NCBI GenBank assembly: GCA_913775525.1
Contig: CAJYLH010000002.1
Coordinates: forward strand, 31,719 to 95,718
DNA: 64,000 nucleotides
Direction of reading: 5' to 3'
Source of the DNA: an uncultured Chryseobacterium sp.
GTDB lineage: Bacteria; Bacteroidota; Bacteroidia; Flavobacteriales; Weeksellaceae
Made by a program: the position numbers and the translations under genes. The notes under the pieces are model-generated. The model saw only the letters and a list, made by a program, of their open reading frames with translations. It had not been told where the DNA came from and ran no database searches. Below are positions 47,080-56,320 of this stretch, piece by piece (the stretch's first letter is position 1; every line of letters starts with the position of its first letter).

Positions 47080-49374
47080 ATGAAACACCATAAAATTTAT
47101 TTTTTACTGATTTTTATAAATTTCATTTCATATTATAAAGCGCAGCAATCTGAAAAGCCCCTTCATTACGTCAATCCGCTGATCGGGACCGAAAAAATGG
47201 GCCATACCTATCCCGGCGCAACCGTCCCTTTCGGGGCTGTCCAGCTTAGCCCGGAAACGGATACTTTGTCGTATGCCGTCAATGGAAAATACAACGGCGA
47301 TGTTTATAAATACTGCGCGGGATACCGGTATGAAGATAAGACCATTGTAGGCTTCAGTGCTACGCATTTCAGCGGAACCGGCCATTCTGATCTCGGGGAT
47401 TTCCTGATCATGCCAACCACGGGACCGCTGCAGCTGAACCCCGGAACGGCATCTAATCCCGAAAAAGGGTACCGGAGCAGGTTTTCTCATCAGAACGAAA
47501 AAGCAGAAGCTGGATATTACCGGGTACAGCTGGATGACGAGCGCATCCTGGCAGAATTGACAGCAACAACAAGAACGGGCGTTCACCGTTATACCTTCCC
47601 GAAGTCTGACCAGGCCCACATTATTTTTGACCTTATGGCAGGAATATATAATTATGACGGAAAAAATATCTGGACCTATGCCCGTGTGGAAAATAATACA
47701 ACGGTAACAGGATACCGCCAGACGAATGGCTGGGCAAGAACAAGAACTGTTTATTTTGCCATGAAATTCTCCAAACCGTTCAAATCATACGGGCAGAAAA
47801 ACTACGACGGAAAACAGGTGTACAACGGGTTCTGGAGGAAATTCGACCAGACCAGAAACTTCCCGGAAATCGCCGGCAAAAACCTCAAAATGCATTTTGA
47901 TTTTACGACTTCTGATCATGAAGCCATTGAAATCAGGCTTGCCATTTCCCCGGTCAGCCAGGCCAATGCCCTAGAAAACCTTGAAAAAGAAACCGGAAAC
48001 CTTTCTTTCGATCAGATTAAGGTCAATGCACAGGAGCTGTGGAATAAGGAACTCAGCAAAATTGCCATCCGCGGCTCCGAGGATACCAAGACTAATTTTT
48101 ACACGGCTATGTACCATACATTCATCAATCCCACCATGTATATGGATGTTAACGGTGAATATAAGGGGCTGGACCAGAATATTCATAAAGCCGATACATT
48201 TACAAACTATACTACATTTTCTATATGGGATACCTACCGGGTGCTCCATCCGTTCTTTAACATTATCCAGCCGAAAAGAAATAATGATATGGTACAGTCA
48301 ATGATGGCCCATTACCGCCAGTTTTCCATGAAGATGCTTCCGATCTGGTCGCATTATGCCAATGATAACTGGTGCATGAGCGGCTATCACAGCGTCAGCG
48401 TCGTTGCTGATGCCATCATTAAGGGGAATTATTCCGGCGATCCGCACGAGGCTCTGAAAGCCTGTGTGGAAACTGCTTATAAAAGGGATTATGAAGGTAT
48501 CGGATATTACATTGACAAAGGGTATATCCCCGCTGAAAAAAACGGGACCTCAGTTTCCAACACTCTGGAATACGCATATGACGACTGGGCCATCGCTCAG
48601 CTGGCAAAACATTTAGGTGAAACTGAAATCTACAACCGGTTCATCAGGAGATCGGAAAACTGGAAGAATAATTTTGATCCAGGCACAGGCTTTATGCGTC
48701 CCCGTTTGCAGGACGGAAGTTTTAAAGCAGGTTTTAATGAGCTGAGCACCCACGGGCAGGGATTTATTGAAGGGAATTCCTGGAATTACAGCTTTTTTGT
48801 CCCTCAGAACCCGGCAGCGCTCATTAAGGTCATGGGCGGAAAGAAAAAATTTGCTTCCAGGCTGGACCAGCTGTTTACCATGCACCTGCCGGACGAATTT
48901 TTTGCTGATACGGAAGACATTACCCGGGAAGGCATCATCGGCGGTTATGTCCACGGGAATGAACCGGCCCATCATGTGGCCTACCTTTATAACTGGGCGG
49001 GACAGCCGTGGAAAACCCAGGCTCAGGTGAGAAGGATTTTAAATATGCAGTATAAGGCTGCTCCAGACGGATTGGGAGGCAATGATGACACCGGGCAGAT
49101 GAGTGCCTGGTATATCCTGAGCTCAATAGGCTTTTATCCTGTAGCACCGGGATCAGATATGTACGCAATAGGAAGCCCGGCGGTAGATTCTGCGATACTG
49201 ACTTTAGAGAACGGGAAAACATTCCGCATTGAATCGATAGATCAGGGCCCGGAAAACGTATATGTGAAAAAAGTTCTTCTGAACGGAAAGGAAATAAAAG
49301 ACTTTACACTCAGGCATTCCGATATCATGGACGGAGGTACGCTGAGCTTTTATATGAGCGCGAAAGCGAAGTAA
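47080..49374 (+). CDS. GH92-family alpha-mannosidase, secreted
   Basis: 764 residues, signal peptide MKHHKIYFLLIFINFISYYKAQ. Family landmarks: VNPLIGTEKMGHTYPGATVPFGAVQLSP (first part, residues 31-50), FSATHFSGTGHSDLGDFLIMP, YHTFINPTMYMDVNGEY, GNEPAHHVAYLYNWAGQPWK, and the catalytic-site block GGNDDTGQMSAWYILSSIGF. GH92 enzymes are calcium-dependent exo-alpha-mannosidases acting on N-glycans or yeast mannan. No other glycan-utilisation gene is adjacent. Ends at a bidirectional terminator. Confidence 0.95.
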   Translation: MKHHKIYFLLIFINFISYYKAQQSEKPLHYVNPLIGTEKMGHTYPGATVPFGAVQLSPETDTLSYAVNGKYNGDVYKYCAGYRYEDKTIVGFSATHFSGTGHSDLGDFLIMPTTGPLQLNPGTASNPEKGYRSRFSHQNEKAEAGYYRVQLDDERILAELTATTRTGVHRYTFPKSDQAHIIFDLMAGIYNYDGKNIWTYARVENNTTVTGYRQTNGWARTRTVYFAMKFSKPFKSYGQKNYDGKQVYNGFWRKFDQTRNFPEIAGKNLKMHFDFTTSDHEAIEIRLAISPVSQANALENLEKETGNLSFDQIKVNAQELWNKELSKIAIRGSEDTKTNFYTAMYHTFINPTMYMDVNGEYKGLDQNIHKADTFTNYTTFSIWDTYRVLHPFFNIIQPKRNNDMVQSMMAHYRQFSMKMLPIWSHYANDNWCMSGYHSVSVVADAIIKGNYSGDPHEALKACVETAYKRDYEGIGYYIDKGYIPAEKNGTSVSNTLEYAYDDWAIAQLAKHLGETEIYNRFIRRSENWKNNFDPGTGFMRPRLQDGSFKAGFNELSTHGQGFIEGNSWNYSFFVPQNPAALIKVMGGKKKFASRLDQLFTMHLPDEFFADTEDITREGIIGGYVHGNEPAHHVAYLYNWAGQPWKTQAQVRRILNMQYKAAPDGLGGNDDTGQMSAWYILSSIGFYPVAPGSDMYAIGSPAVDSAILTLENGKTFRIESIDQGPENVYVKKVLLNGKEIKDFTLRHSDIMDGGTLSFYMSAKAK

Positions 49375-49401
49375 CTCTCTATTTACCGATATCAAAAACA
49401 A

Positions 49402-49436
49402 AAGGCTGTCTCAAAGTGAGTCAGCCTTGTTTTTTA
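49402..49436. terminator. bidirectional terminator between GH92 and dihydroorotase genes
   Basis: AAGGCTGTCTC (49402-49412) and GAGTCAGCCTT (49418-49428) pair with one T-T mismatch; GTTTTTT follows on the plus strand and TTGTTTTTG on the minus strand. Confidence 0.85.
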
Positions 49437-50771
49437 TTCCCGAACCTCAAAAAGCAATCGCTCCCCGAATTTCTGTTCGTTGATTTTACCCTGATCATAC
49501 ACCAGATGTCCATTGACAAAAGTGTGGGTAATTTTAGAATGCAGCTCCATCCCTTCAAGAGGACTCCATCCGCAATGGTATAATAAGTTTTCTTTGTCAA
49601 CCGTCCACGGGTCATTAAGATCGGCCAGCACCAGATCTGCCTTATAGCCTTCCCTTACAAAACCTCTTTTGGAAATCCTGAAAAGGATGGCCGGATTATG
49701 GCACATTTTTTCAACAATCTTTTCAAGGGAAATCTTTCCGTTTTTATAGTTTTCAAGCATTACAGGAAGAGAATGCTGTACCAGTGGCCCTCCGGAAGGG
49801 CATTTAGTATATACGTTCTGCTTTTCTTCCCAGGTATGAGGCGCATGGTCGGTAGCAATGACATCAATCCTGTCATCCAGAAGGGCTTCCCAAAGCCCGT
49901 TTTTATCTTTTTGTGTTTTTACCGCAGGGTTCCACTTGATCATGGCTCCTTTGGTTTCATAATCTTTGTCGGTAAAAGTAAGGTGGTGGACGCATACTTC
50001 TGCCGTGATCTTTTTATCTTTTAAAGGGATGTCATTCCTGAACAATGCAGTTTCCTTTGCAGTGGACAAATGGAAGACATGCAGCCTCGCTCCAGTTTTC
50101 TTTGCCAGTTCAATGGCTTTTGAAGAAGATTTGTAGCAGGCCTCTTCACTTCTGATCAGATGGTGGAACTTTACCGGGATATCCTCGCCGTATTCATCCA
50201 TATATTGCTGCGTATTCGCTCTGATGGTGGCTTCGTCCTCGCAGTGGACGGCAATCAGCATTTTGGTATTGCTGAAAATACGTTCTAGGGTTTCCGGGTT
50301 GTCTACCAGCATATTGCCTGTAGAGGAGCCTAAAAACAATTTGATTCCGGGAACATTGCTTGGATCTGTTTTCAGCACTTCTTCAAGATTATCATTGGTA
50401 CCGCCCATCATAAAGCCGTAATTCGCATAAGCACTTTCCGAAGCTATGCTGTATTTATCAGCCAGCAGTTCCTGGGTAACGGCATTGGGCACGGTATTCG
50501 GCTGGTCGATAAAGCTGGTGACTCCTCCTGCTATTGCAGATCTGGATTCAGATTCAATATTGCCTTTGTGGGTAAGGCCCGGCTCACGGAAATGAACCTG
50601 GTCATCAATGACGCCGGGCAAAAGGTATTTACCCGAACCGTCAATAATCAGATCCGCTTCATCAGAGATTCCGCTGTCTATTTTCGAGATGGTATCGTTA
50701 TCTATCAGAATATCGCTTTCGAAGATTTTTCCTTCATTGACAATCTGAACATTTTTAATTAAGGTCTTCAT
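49434..50771 (-). CDS. pyrC: dihydroorotase, Bacteroidota type
   Basis: 445 residues of the amidohydrolase superfamily. Order: PGVIDDQVHFREPGLTHKGN, carbamylated Lys in GIKLFLGSSTGNM, VHCEDE, HVFHLSTAKE, catalytic Asp in ATDHAPHTWEEK. The first metal His of the usual HxH pair is Gln (QVH), a change I recall as frequent in this lineage's dihydroorotases. The REPG, SSTG and DHAPH blocks separate it from hydantoinases. It closes carbamoyl-aspartate to dihydroorotate in pyrimidine synthesis. Transcribed alone; the 222-base gap upstream (50772-50993) holds the divergent flippase promoter. Confidence 0.88.
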   Translation of the reverse strand: MKTLIKNVQIVNEGKIFESDILIDNDTISKIDSGISDEADLIIDGSGKYLLPGVIDDQVHFREPGLTHKGNIESESRSAIAGGVTSFIDQPNTVPNAVTQELLADKYSIASESAYANYGFMMGGTNDNLEEVLKTDPSNVPGIKLFLGSSTGNMLVDNPETLERIFSNTKMLIAVHCEDEATIRANTQQYMDEYGEDIPVKFHHLIRSEEACYKSSSKAIELAKKTGARLHVFHLSTAKETALFRNDIPLKDKKITAEVCVHHLTFTDKDYETKGAMIKWNPAVKTQKDKNGLWEALLDDRIDVIATDHAPHTWEEKQNVYTKCPSGGPLVQHSLPVMLENYKNGKISLEKIVEKMCHNPAILFRISKRGFVREGYKADLVLADLNDPWTVDKENLLYHCGWSPLEGMELHSKITHTFVNGHLVYDQGKINEQKFGERLLFEVRE

Positions 50772-50969
50772 TTTTACTGAGAAATTAGAGGTTTAAAACT
50801 GAATACCAGAATTCAGAAGTCGACTGTTGATTTAGGTTCAAACATTACCATGTAAAATTCTGCACCTGCCTGAGGTATAACTTCTGATCTCTGTAATTCA
50901 GATAAAAGCAAAAATAAGGTTTATAGATGAATTTTAACAGGGCTCCGGAAAAATCAATTTGTAAATATC

Positions 50970-50977
50970 TACATTTG
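50970..50977 (+). promoter_or_regulatory. -7 element of the flippase gene
   Basis: TACATTTG matches TAnnTTTG exactly and ends 16 bases before the TTG start at 50994. No TTTG at the proper -33 distance. Confidence 0.4.
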
Positions 50978-50993
50978 CATAAAATTTCACATT

Positions 50994-52415
50994 TTGAAAA
51001 AACTGCTTAACGAGACGATCATCTATGGAATCGGGGCCATCATGCCGAGAGTCATCTTGTTTATCCTTAATCCTTTATATATCGACCAGATCGACAGCAG
51101 GGATTTTGCCATATTTTCAAACCTCTATGCACTGATTTCTTTTGTGAATATCATGCTGTCTTTTGGTTTCGAAACCGCATTTTTCCGGTTTTCATCCGAA
51201 AAGGATCAGCAGAAAACTACCTTTAATACATCTTTCTGGTTCCTGTTTGGTCTATCCACCGCTTTCCTGCTGACCTGCCTTCTTTTTAGCCAGCCCATTG
51301 CCGATACCCTGGAGTATTCATCTAACCCTGAATACATCCGCTGGTTTGCGTGGATTGCCTTTTTTGATAATCTCTGCGTTATCCCTTTTGCATGGCTGCG
51401 CTATAACAACAAACCTATAAAATATTCCCTCGTAAGGGTATTGCAGTCTTTATTCCAGACGGTGATTACTATTGCGCTGTTCCTTTATATTCCACTCAGC
51501 GTTTCACAAGGTTTCGGATTGAAAGAAAAGGTTTCTTTTCCGTTCTACAGTAATCTGGCGGCAAGCTTTTTAGGATTTCTCCTCCTCCTGCCCGTCATTA
51601 TCAAGGTAAGGCTGCAGTTTTCCGCGGATCTCTTCAGGAAAATGGTCCGGTATTCCTGGCCGGTTATGATTGCCGGCCTGGCTTTCATGGTCAATGAAAA
51701 TTTTGACAAGGCCATACAGATCTGGTATATTCCCGGTGAAGATGCCGGCGCTTACGGCGGTTGCTACAAACTCGCCGTACTGATGACGCTTTTTGTCACT
51801 GCCTACAGGATGGGTATCGAGCCGTTCTTTTTCAAACAGATGAATAATGAGAATGCTAAGAATACCTATGCAAAAGTGACGGAATACTTTACTTTCTTTG
51901 CCTCCACGGTAGCCATGGGGATCATAGCCAATATCTCCTGGCTGAAACAGATCCTGATTCCTAACAGCACTTACTGGACAGCGGTTGACATTATTCCCAT
52001 TATTGTCGTTGCCAATCTGTGCTTTGGGATCTACTATAATTTCTCCACCTGGTATAAAGTGACGGACAGGACTCGTGTGGGAACGGTAATTTCATGGTTG
52101 GGCGCCATCATTACCATTGCCCTGAACCTTATTTTCCTGAAAAAATATGGGTTTATGGTCTCTGCCTGGGTAACATTCATTGCCTATTTTATCATGATGA
52201 TAACCTCTTATATGCTGGGACAGAAATATTATCCGATTCCTTACAGGATCAAAAAAATGACGTTGTTCATAGGACTGCTGATGGTATTCAGCTTTCTTAT
52301 TATGTATATATTCGATTATAATGTCTGGATCGGCAACCTGATGTTCCTTACCTATGCGGGTATTTTGATCTACAGCGAAAAAGATATGATGCTTTCAAGG
52401 GTCAGAAAAAGATAG
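50994..52415 (+). CDS. polysaccharide/lipid-linked oligosaccharide flippase (MATE-like, RfbX/Wzx type)
   Basis: 473 residues, about 14 hydrophobic helices. The start is a TTG at 50994 (MKKLLNETIIYGIGAIMPRV); no ATG lies nearby and the -7 element fits. The first helix pair LNETIIYGIGAIMPRVILFI and the repeated FGFETAFFRFSSEKDQQKTT segment are typical for the oligosaccharide-flippase family in Bacteroidota. It would move lipid-linked sugar units across the inner membrane. It is followed by a nucleotidyltransferase gene on the same strand, in keeping with surface-glycan synthesis, although no glycosyltransferase is near. Confidence 0.85.
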   Translation: MKKLLNETIIYGIGAIMPRVILFILNPLYIDQIDSRDFAIFSNLYALISFVNIMLSFGFETAFFRFSSEKDQQKTTFNTSFWFLFGLSTAFLLTCLLFSQPIADTLEYSSNPEYIRWFAWIAFFDNLCVIPFAWLRYNNKPIKYSLVRVLQSLFQTVITIALFLYIPLSVSQGFGLKEKVSFPFYSNLAASFLGFLLLLPVIIKVRLQFSADLFRKMVRYSWPVMIAGLAFMVNENFDKAIQIWYIPGEDAGAYGGCYKLAVLMTLFVTAYRMGIEPFFFKQMNNENAKNTYAKVTEYFTFFASTVAMGIIANISWLKQILIPNSTYWTAVDIIPIIVVANLCFGIYYNFSTWYKVTDRTRVGTVISWLGAIITIALNLIFLKKYGFMVSAWVTFIAYFIMMITSYMLGQKYYPIPYRIKKMTLFIGLLMVFSFLIMYIFDYNVWIGNLMFLTYAGILIYSEKDMMLSRVRKR

Positions 52416-52538
52416 TACAGAACACTCCGCTTCACCATCCGGTTATATATCATATGTAACATATACCACAGGGAAGGTATTATTCTTATCTTTACATCAA
52501 ATTAAACTAAGCTAAATAAAAAACTTACTGTATCGTTT

Positions 52539-53555
52539 ATGAAAATAATTGTTCCTATGGCAGGACGCGGTTCAAGATTGCGTCCCCATACATTAACGGT
52601 CCCAAAACCATTAATCCCTATTGCAGGAAAGCCGATTGTACAGAGGCTGGTAGAAGATATTGCAAAGGTTGCAGGTGAGGAAATAGATGAGGTAGCTTTT
52701 ATTATCGGTGATTTCGGGGCGGAGATTGAAAAATCGCTTATTCAGATTGCTGAGAAATTAGGAGCAAAAGGAAGCATATATTACCAAAATGACCCACTGG
52801 GGACGGCACATGCAATTAAATGTGCCGAAAAATCCATGACCGGCGATGTTGTAATCGCTTTTGCAGATACGCTATTCCGGGCAGATTTCCAGCTGGATAA
52901 AAATTCGGATGGTGTGATCTGGGTAAAAAGTGTGGAAGACCCTTCTGCATTCGGAGTCGTGAAACTGGACAACTACGGATTCATTACCGACTTTGTGGAA
53001 AAGCCGCAAACCTATGTTTCTGACCTGGCCATTATCGGGATCTACTACTTTAACAGTGCCGAAAAGCTGATGAATGAAATCAACTATATCATGGAGCATG
53101 ATATTAAAAACGGCGGTGAATACCAGCTCACCACTGCTTTGGAAAACCTCAGGTCTAAAGGAGCCAAATTCAGCCTAGGAAAAGTAAATGACTGGATGGA
53201 CTGCGGGAATAAAAACGCAACTGTGGAAACCAACAGCAAAATCCTTGCTTATGAGAAAGAGGCAATGGCGGTTCCTCCTGCTTCCGCACAGATTGAAAAC
53301 TCGCTGATCATACCGCCTTGTTTTATTGGTGAAAATGTAAAAATCTCCAATTCAAAAGTTGGTCCGGGAGTTTCTTTAGGGAACAATACGGTAATTATCA
53401 ATTCCAATATTGAGAATTCCCTGATCCAGGAAAACACCCAGATCAACCATGGTAACCTTTCCAACTCTATGATTGGAAATTCTGCACAGTACTTCGGTGT
53501 TGCCAGGGAAATTTCATTGGGAGATTACTCTGTTCTGGATTTCTTATCAAAATAG
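52539..53555 (+). CDS. sugar-phosphate nucleotidyltransferase with C-terminal left-handed beta-helix
   Basis: 338 residues. Nucleotide-binding N-terminus MKIIVPMAGRGSRLRPHT with the signature GxGxRLxPxT and PKPLIPIAGKPI, then DPLGTAHAIKCA and FADTLF. The C-terminal third (about 245-338) is built of hexapeptide repeats (ENSLIIPPCFIGENVKISNS, GNNTVIINSNIENS). Relatives are glucose-1-phosphate thymidylyl-, uridylyl- and mannose-1-phosphate guanylyltransferases; the exact substrate cannot be decided. It supplies an activated sugar. Confidence 0.9.
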   Translation: MKIIVPMAGRGSRLRPHTLTVPKPLIPIAGKPIVQRLVEDIAKVAGEEIDEVAFIIGDFGAEIEKSLIQIAEKLGAKGSIYYQNDPLGTAHAIKCAEKSMTGDVVIAFADTLFRADFQLDKNSDGVIWVKSVEDPSAFGVVKLDNYGFITDFVEKPQTYVSDLAIIGIYYFNSAEKLMNEINYIMEHDIKNGGEYQLTTALENLRSKGAKFSLGKVNDWMDCGNKNATVETNSKILAYEKEAMAVPPASAQIENSLIIPPCFIGENVKISNSKVGPGVSLGNNTVIINSNIENSLIQENTQINHGNLSNSMIGNSAQYFGVAREISLGDYSVLDFLSK

Positions 53556-53586
53556 CGTCAGCATTTACTGTTGAAAAATATATTGC

Positions 53587-53618
53587 CCAGACCACACAAA
53601 ACATTTTGTGTGGTTTGG
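53587..53618. terminator. 32-base hairpin after the nucleotidyltransferase, overlapping the next promoter
   Basis: CCAGACCACACAAAA (53587-53601) pairs with TTTTGTGTGGTTTGG (53604-53618), 15 pairs with one G-T and a two-base loop. It is not followed by a T tract. The 3' arm contains the TTTG used as -33 of the next promoter, so it may be terminator, operator or both. Confidence 0.5.
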
Positions 53619-53645
53619 CGTTAATATTGCAAAGTTTTACTTTAA
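53614..53645 (+). promoter_or_regulatory. promoter of the DUF4292-ribA operon
   Basis: TTTG at 53614-53617, 20 bases, then TACTTTAA at 53638-53645 (TAnnTTTG with two final mismatches). The start would lie about 10 bases ahead of the ATG at 53663. Confidence 0.45.
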
Positions 53646-53662
53646 TCTATAAAGACCCGTAC

Positions 53663-54505
53663 ATGAAAAGATGGATCCCTCTGTTACTCGTATTATTAGC
53701 AGTATCATCCTGTAAAACCAGGAATGCTGCCCGTAACAATACCAATATCAATGACAGTACTGCTGTATCTGCTCCCAATGATAATCCTAAGGATGCCAAT
53801 GAACCTGTAAGGGATAAGCTTACTTTTTTTGAACATGTCCTTATTCCGCCTAAATTTGATCAGGTCAAGATCAACAGTAAGGTGAATGTTGAAACCGGCA
53901 GTTTTATTCCTACCCTCGATGCAACCATTTATATTGAAAATAATCAGAAAGTGTGGATGAATCTTTCAGCATTGTTTATTAATGTCGCCCGTGGGGTTGC
54001 AACACCTGAAGGCATTAAAGGGCTGGACAGGACAAATAAGTCATACATCGATTCTGATTTCGAATACCTGAATAACTTACTCAACGTAAACTTCATAGAT
54101 TACCAGGCACTTCAGAGGATCCTGATGGGAAGGACTTTCGTAAAAATCAACGACTCCCAATTTACCCTAACCAGAAATGCCCAGGGTTACCGTATGGCTT
54201 CCAATACCAATCAGAAAATCGTAACCCATGAAAAAAACCGTGAATATAAGATAAGCCTGCAGTATGACAACAATTATGATTTGCTGAATGTAGAGCTCAA
54301 AGACGTCCTTTCACCGGATGAACTGCAAATTTCTTACAGCAATTGGGATGAGTATAATGGATTACGTTTGCCAAAAAATGTTAAAATAATTATAAAAGGA
54401 TCAAAAACCAGCCAGATTATGCTGGAAAATACGAAATTTGATTTTTCTAAGATGGAAACAGCTTATTCAGTTCCAGCTAATTATAAGAAAATCGAGATTA
54501 AATGA
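53663..54505 (+). CDS. DUF4292 lipoprotein
   Basis: 280 residues from the ATG at 53663, which begins a lipoprotein signal (MKRWIPLLLVLLAVSSC); the longer frame upstream overlaps the promoter hairpin. After a Ser/Asn/Asp-rich linker comes the DUF4292 domain (KINSKVNVETGSFIPTLDAT, VWMNLSALFINVARGVATPE, GLRLPKNVKIIIKGSKTSQI), a LolA/LolB-like fold in appearance, which suggests lipoprotein or lipid handling at the outer membrane. The stop overlaps the start of the EnvC-like gene (ATGA). Always next to EnvC-like genes in relatives as far as I recall. Confidence 0.88.
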   Translation: MKRWIPLLLVLLAVSSCKTRNAARNNTNINDSTAVSAPNDNPKDANEPVRDKLTFFEHVLIPPKFDQVKINSKVNVETGSFIPTLDATIYIENNQKVWMNLSALFINVARGVATPEGIKGLDRTNKSYIDSDFEYLNNLLNVNFIDYQALQRILMGRTFVKINDSQFTLTRNAQGYRMASNTNQKIVTHEKNREYKISLQYDNNYDLLNVELKDVLSPDELQISYSNWDEYNGLRLPKNVKIIIKGSKTSQIMLENTKFDFSKMETAYSVPANYKKIEIK

Positions 54506-56061
54506 TTAAAAAATTTAGCTTTTTAATAGGTATTCTGCTGTTTGGATTGCATTATGGGCAAAAAGACAAAGAACAGCTGCAAAAGCAGAATGCCGAACTT
54601 AAAAAACAAATTGCACAAATAAATACGGATCTGGCGAAGACCAGGAATGAGTCTAAACTCTCAATCGCTTATCTTACCAACGTCAATAAAAAACTTGTAC
54701 TGAGAGAAAAAGTGTACAGCAATACACAGAAGGAAAAGAGATTTATAGAAGATGATATTTATCTGCGTCAGCTGGAAATCAACCGGCAGAATAAAGAACT
54801 CGCAGTATTGAGGAAGAACTATGCTGAAGTACTGGTCAATGCTTACAAAAATAAAGGGGTACAGAATAAGGTGACCTTTATTCTCTCTGCTAAAAATATG
54901 GGGGAAGCAATCAGACGGGTTCAATATCTGAAACAATACTCTGATTATCAGGACAAAAAAGCGGCAGAAATAACCCGTGCTGCGAACCAGATCAAAAATA
55001 CCATTGCCCAGAAGCAGAAATCTGTAAAAGATAAAGAGATGCTTCTGATCAATCAGCAAAAGGATTTAACAACCATTAATGTTGAAAGGGCTCAGAAGGA
55101 GCAACTGGTGGAGGAATTCAAGAAGAACGAGAGCAAATTGACAGGCGAGCTGAAGCAAAAACAGGCCCAGTCTAAAGCATTAGAAGGCCAGATCAGAGCG
55201 ATTATTGCTGAAGAGATACGCAAAGCTAAAGCCGAAGAAGAGGCAAGAAGAAAGGCAGAGGCTGAGAAAATCCGCCTGGCAAAAATTGCCGCAGAAAGAG
55301 AAAAGGCTCGAATAGAAGCCGAGGCCAGAGCAAGGGCCGAAGCTCTTGAAAGGGAACGACTCGCTGCAGAAGCAGAAGCAAAAAGGGCGGCGGAGCTGGC
55401 TGCAAGAAGAGCTGAAGAAGAAAGAAAAAGAACAGAAGAGGCTGCAAGAGCAGAAGCGAGTTCAAGGGACGAGGCGAGAAAGGTAGCAGCTAAGAAAGCT
55501 TCTGATGACGCGGCAGCAAAGGCAAAAGTAGCCGCAGATAAACTTGCAGCGGCCAGAGCGGCTGAAGCAGCACTGGAAAAAAGGAAGGAAGATGATAAGA
55601 AGGCGGCCGAATCAAAGGCCATGACAAATTTCGGGGTGTCTACTGCAGCAGGAAATAATTTTGCCGAGAACAGAGGAAGGTTAGGTTTTCCTGTTGATAA
55701 AGGACAGGTTACCCACCGTTTCGGAAGACAGCCTCACCCGGTATTCAAGAATATCGTGGAGGAAAACAACGGAATTAAAATTTCCGTTCCTGCCGGTACA
55801 CGGGCCAAGTGCGTGTTCCCGGGATCAGTTTCTTCTGTACTCGCCAATAATGACGGAACGAAGACCGTCATTGTAAAACACGGAACCTATTTTACCATAT
55901 ATTCAAACTTAGGAAGCGTAAATGTTTCCAAAGGCCAGCAGGTTTCTGCAGGGACACCTGTAGGAACTGTAGGACAGGATTTTGACGGATCTTATACACT
56001 TGATTTTCAGGTGTGGAGCGGAAGTACTCCGATTGATCCTTTAGGTTGGGTTTCTTACTAA
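54502..56061 (+). CDS. EnvC-like murein hydrolase activator with degenerate LytM domain
   Basis: 519 residues: signal peptide (1-19), long coiled coil (about 20-230: KEQLQKQNAELKKQIAQINT), an Ala/Lys/Glu/Arg-rich helix (about 230-370) reminiscent of TolA, and a C-terminal LytM/M23 domain (about 395-519). The metal ligands of active M23 enzymes are lost: GIKISV in place of the Asp motif, YSNLG for the usual AHL, and TLDFQVW for HLHFE. This pattern is that of EnvC/NlpD, which activate amidases at the division site and do not cut peptidoglycan. The gene overlaps the DUF4292 stop by four bases. Confidence 0.9.
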   Translation: MIKKFSFLIGILLFGLHYGQKDKEQLQKQNAELKKQIAQINTDLAKTRNESKLSIAYLTNVNKKLVLREKVYSNTQKEKRFIEDDIYLRQLEINRQNKELAVLRKNYAEVLVNAYKNKGVQNKVTFILSAKNMGEAIRRVQYLKQYSDYQDKKAAEITRAANQIKNTIAQKQKSVKDKEMLLINQQKDLTTINVERAQKEQLVEEFKKNESKLTGELKQKQAQSKALEGQIRAIIAEEIRKAKAEEEARRKAEAEKIRLAKIAAEREKARIEAEARARAEALERERLAAEAEAKRAAELAARRAEEERKRTEEAARAEASSRDEARKVAAKKASDDAAAKAKVAADKLAAARAAEAALEKRKEDDKKAAESKAMTNFGVSTAAGNNFAENRGRLGFPVDKGQVTHRFGRQPHPVFKNIVEENNGIKISVPAGTRAKCVFPGSVSSVLANNDGTKTVIVKHGTYFTIYSNLGSVNVSKGQQVSAGTPVGTVGQDFDGSYTLDFQVWSGSTPIDPLGWVSY

Positions 56062-56092
56062 AAAAAAGATTAACTTTGTAAAAAAATTTAAG

Positions 56093-56308
56093 ATGAATAC
56101 ATTAACAATGCTCTCCCTGTCCTGGCAGCATATCCTTATCGTAGTATTAATTTTGGTATTACTTTTCGGAGGTAAAAAAATTCCTGAGTTGATGAGAGGT
56201 GTAGGTTCCGGTATCAAAGAATTTAAAGATGCAGTAAAAGAAGAAGACAAACCAGCTTCTGATAAAACTTCATCCACCAGCAATAATTCTTCTACCCCTA
56301 CCAACTAA
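56093..56308 (+). CDS. tatA: TatA/TatE-family twin-arginine translocase subunit
   Basis: 71 residues: short N-terminus, one transmembrane helix (about 11-26, WQHILIVVLILVLLFGG), the hinge FGGKKIPEL, an amphipathic helix (MRGVGSGIKEFKDAVKEED) and a Ser/Thr/Asn-rich tail. This is the complete TatA pattern. TatA oligomers form the passage for folded proteins. tatC is not in the window. 31 bases after the EnvC-like gene and 12 bases before DUF4254. Confidence 0.95.
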   Translation: MNTLTMLSLSWQHILIVVLILVLLFGGKKIPELMRGVGSGIKEFKDAVKEEDKPASDKTSSTSNNSSTPTN

Positions 56309-56320
56309 GTTTCCTCATTC

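Noticed and set aside
55092-55622. 176-codon minus-strand frame inside the EnvC-like gene
   Set aside because: Ala/Ser/Leu-rich translation arises from the complement of the Ala/Lys/Glu repeat helix.
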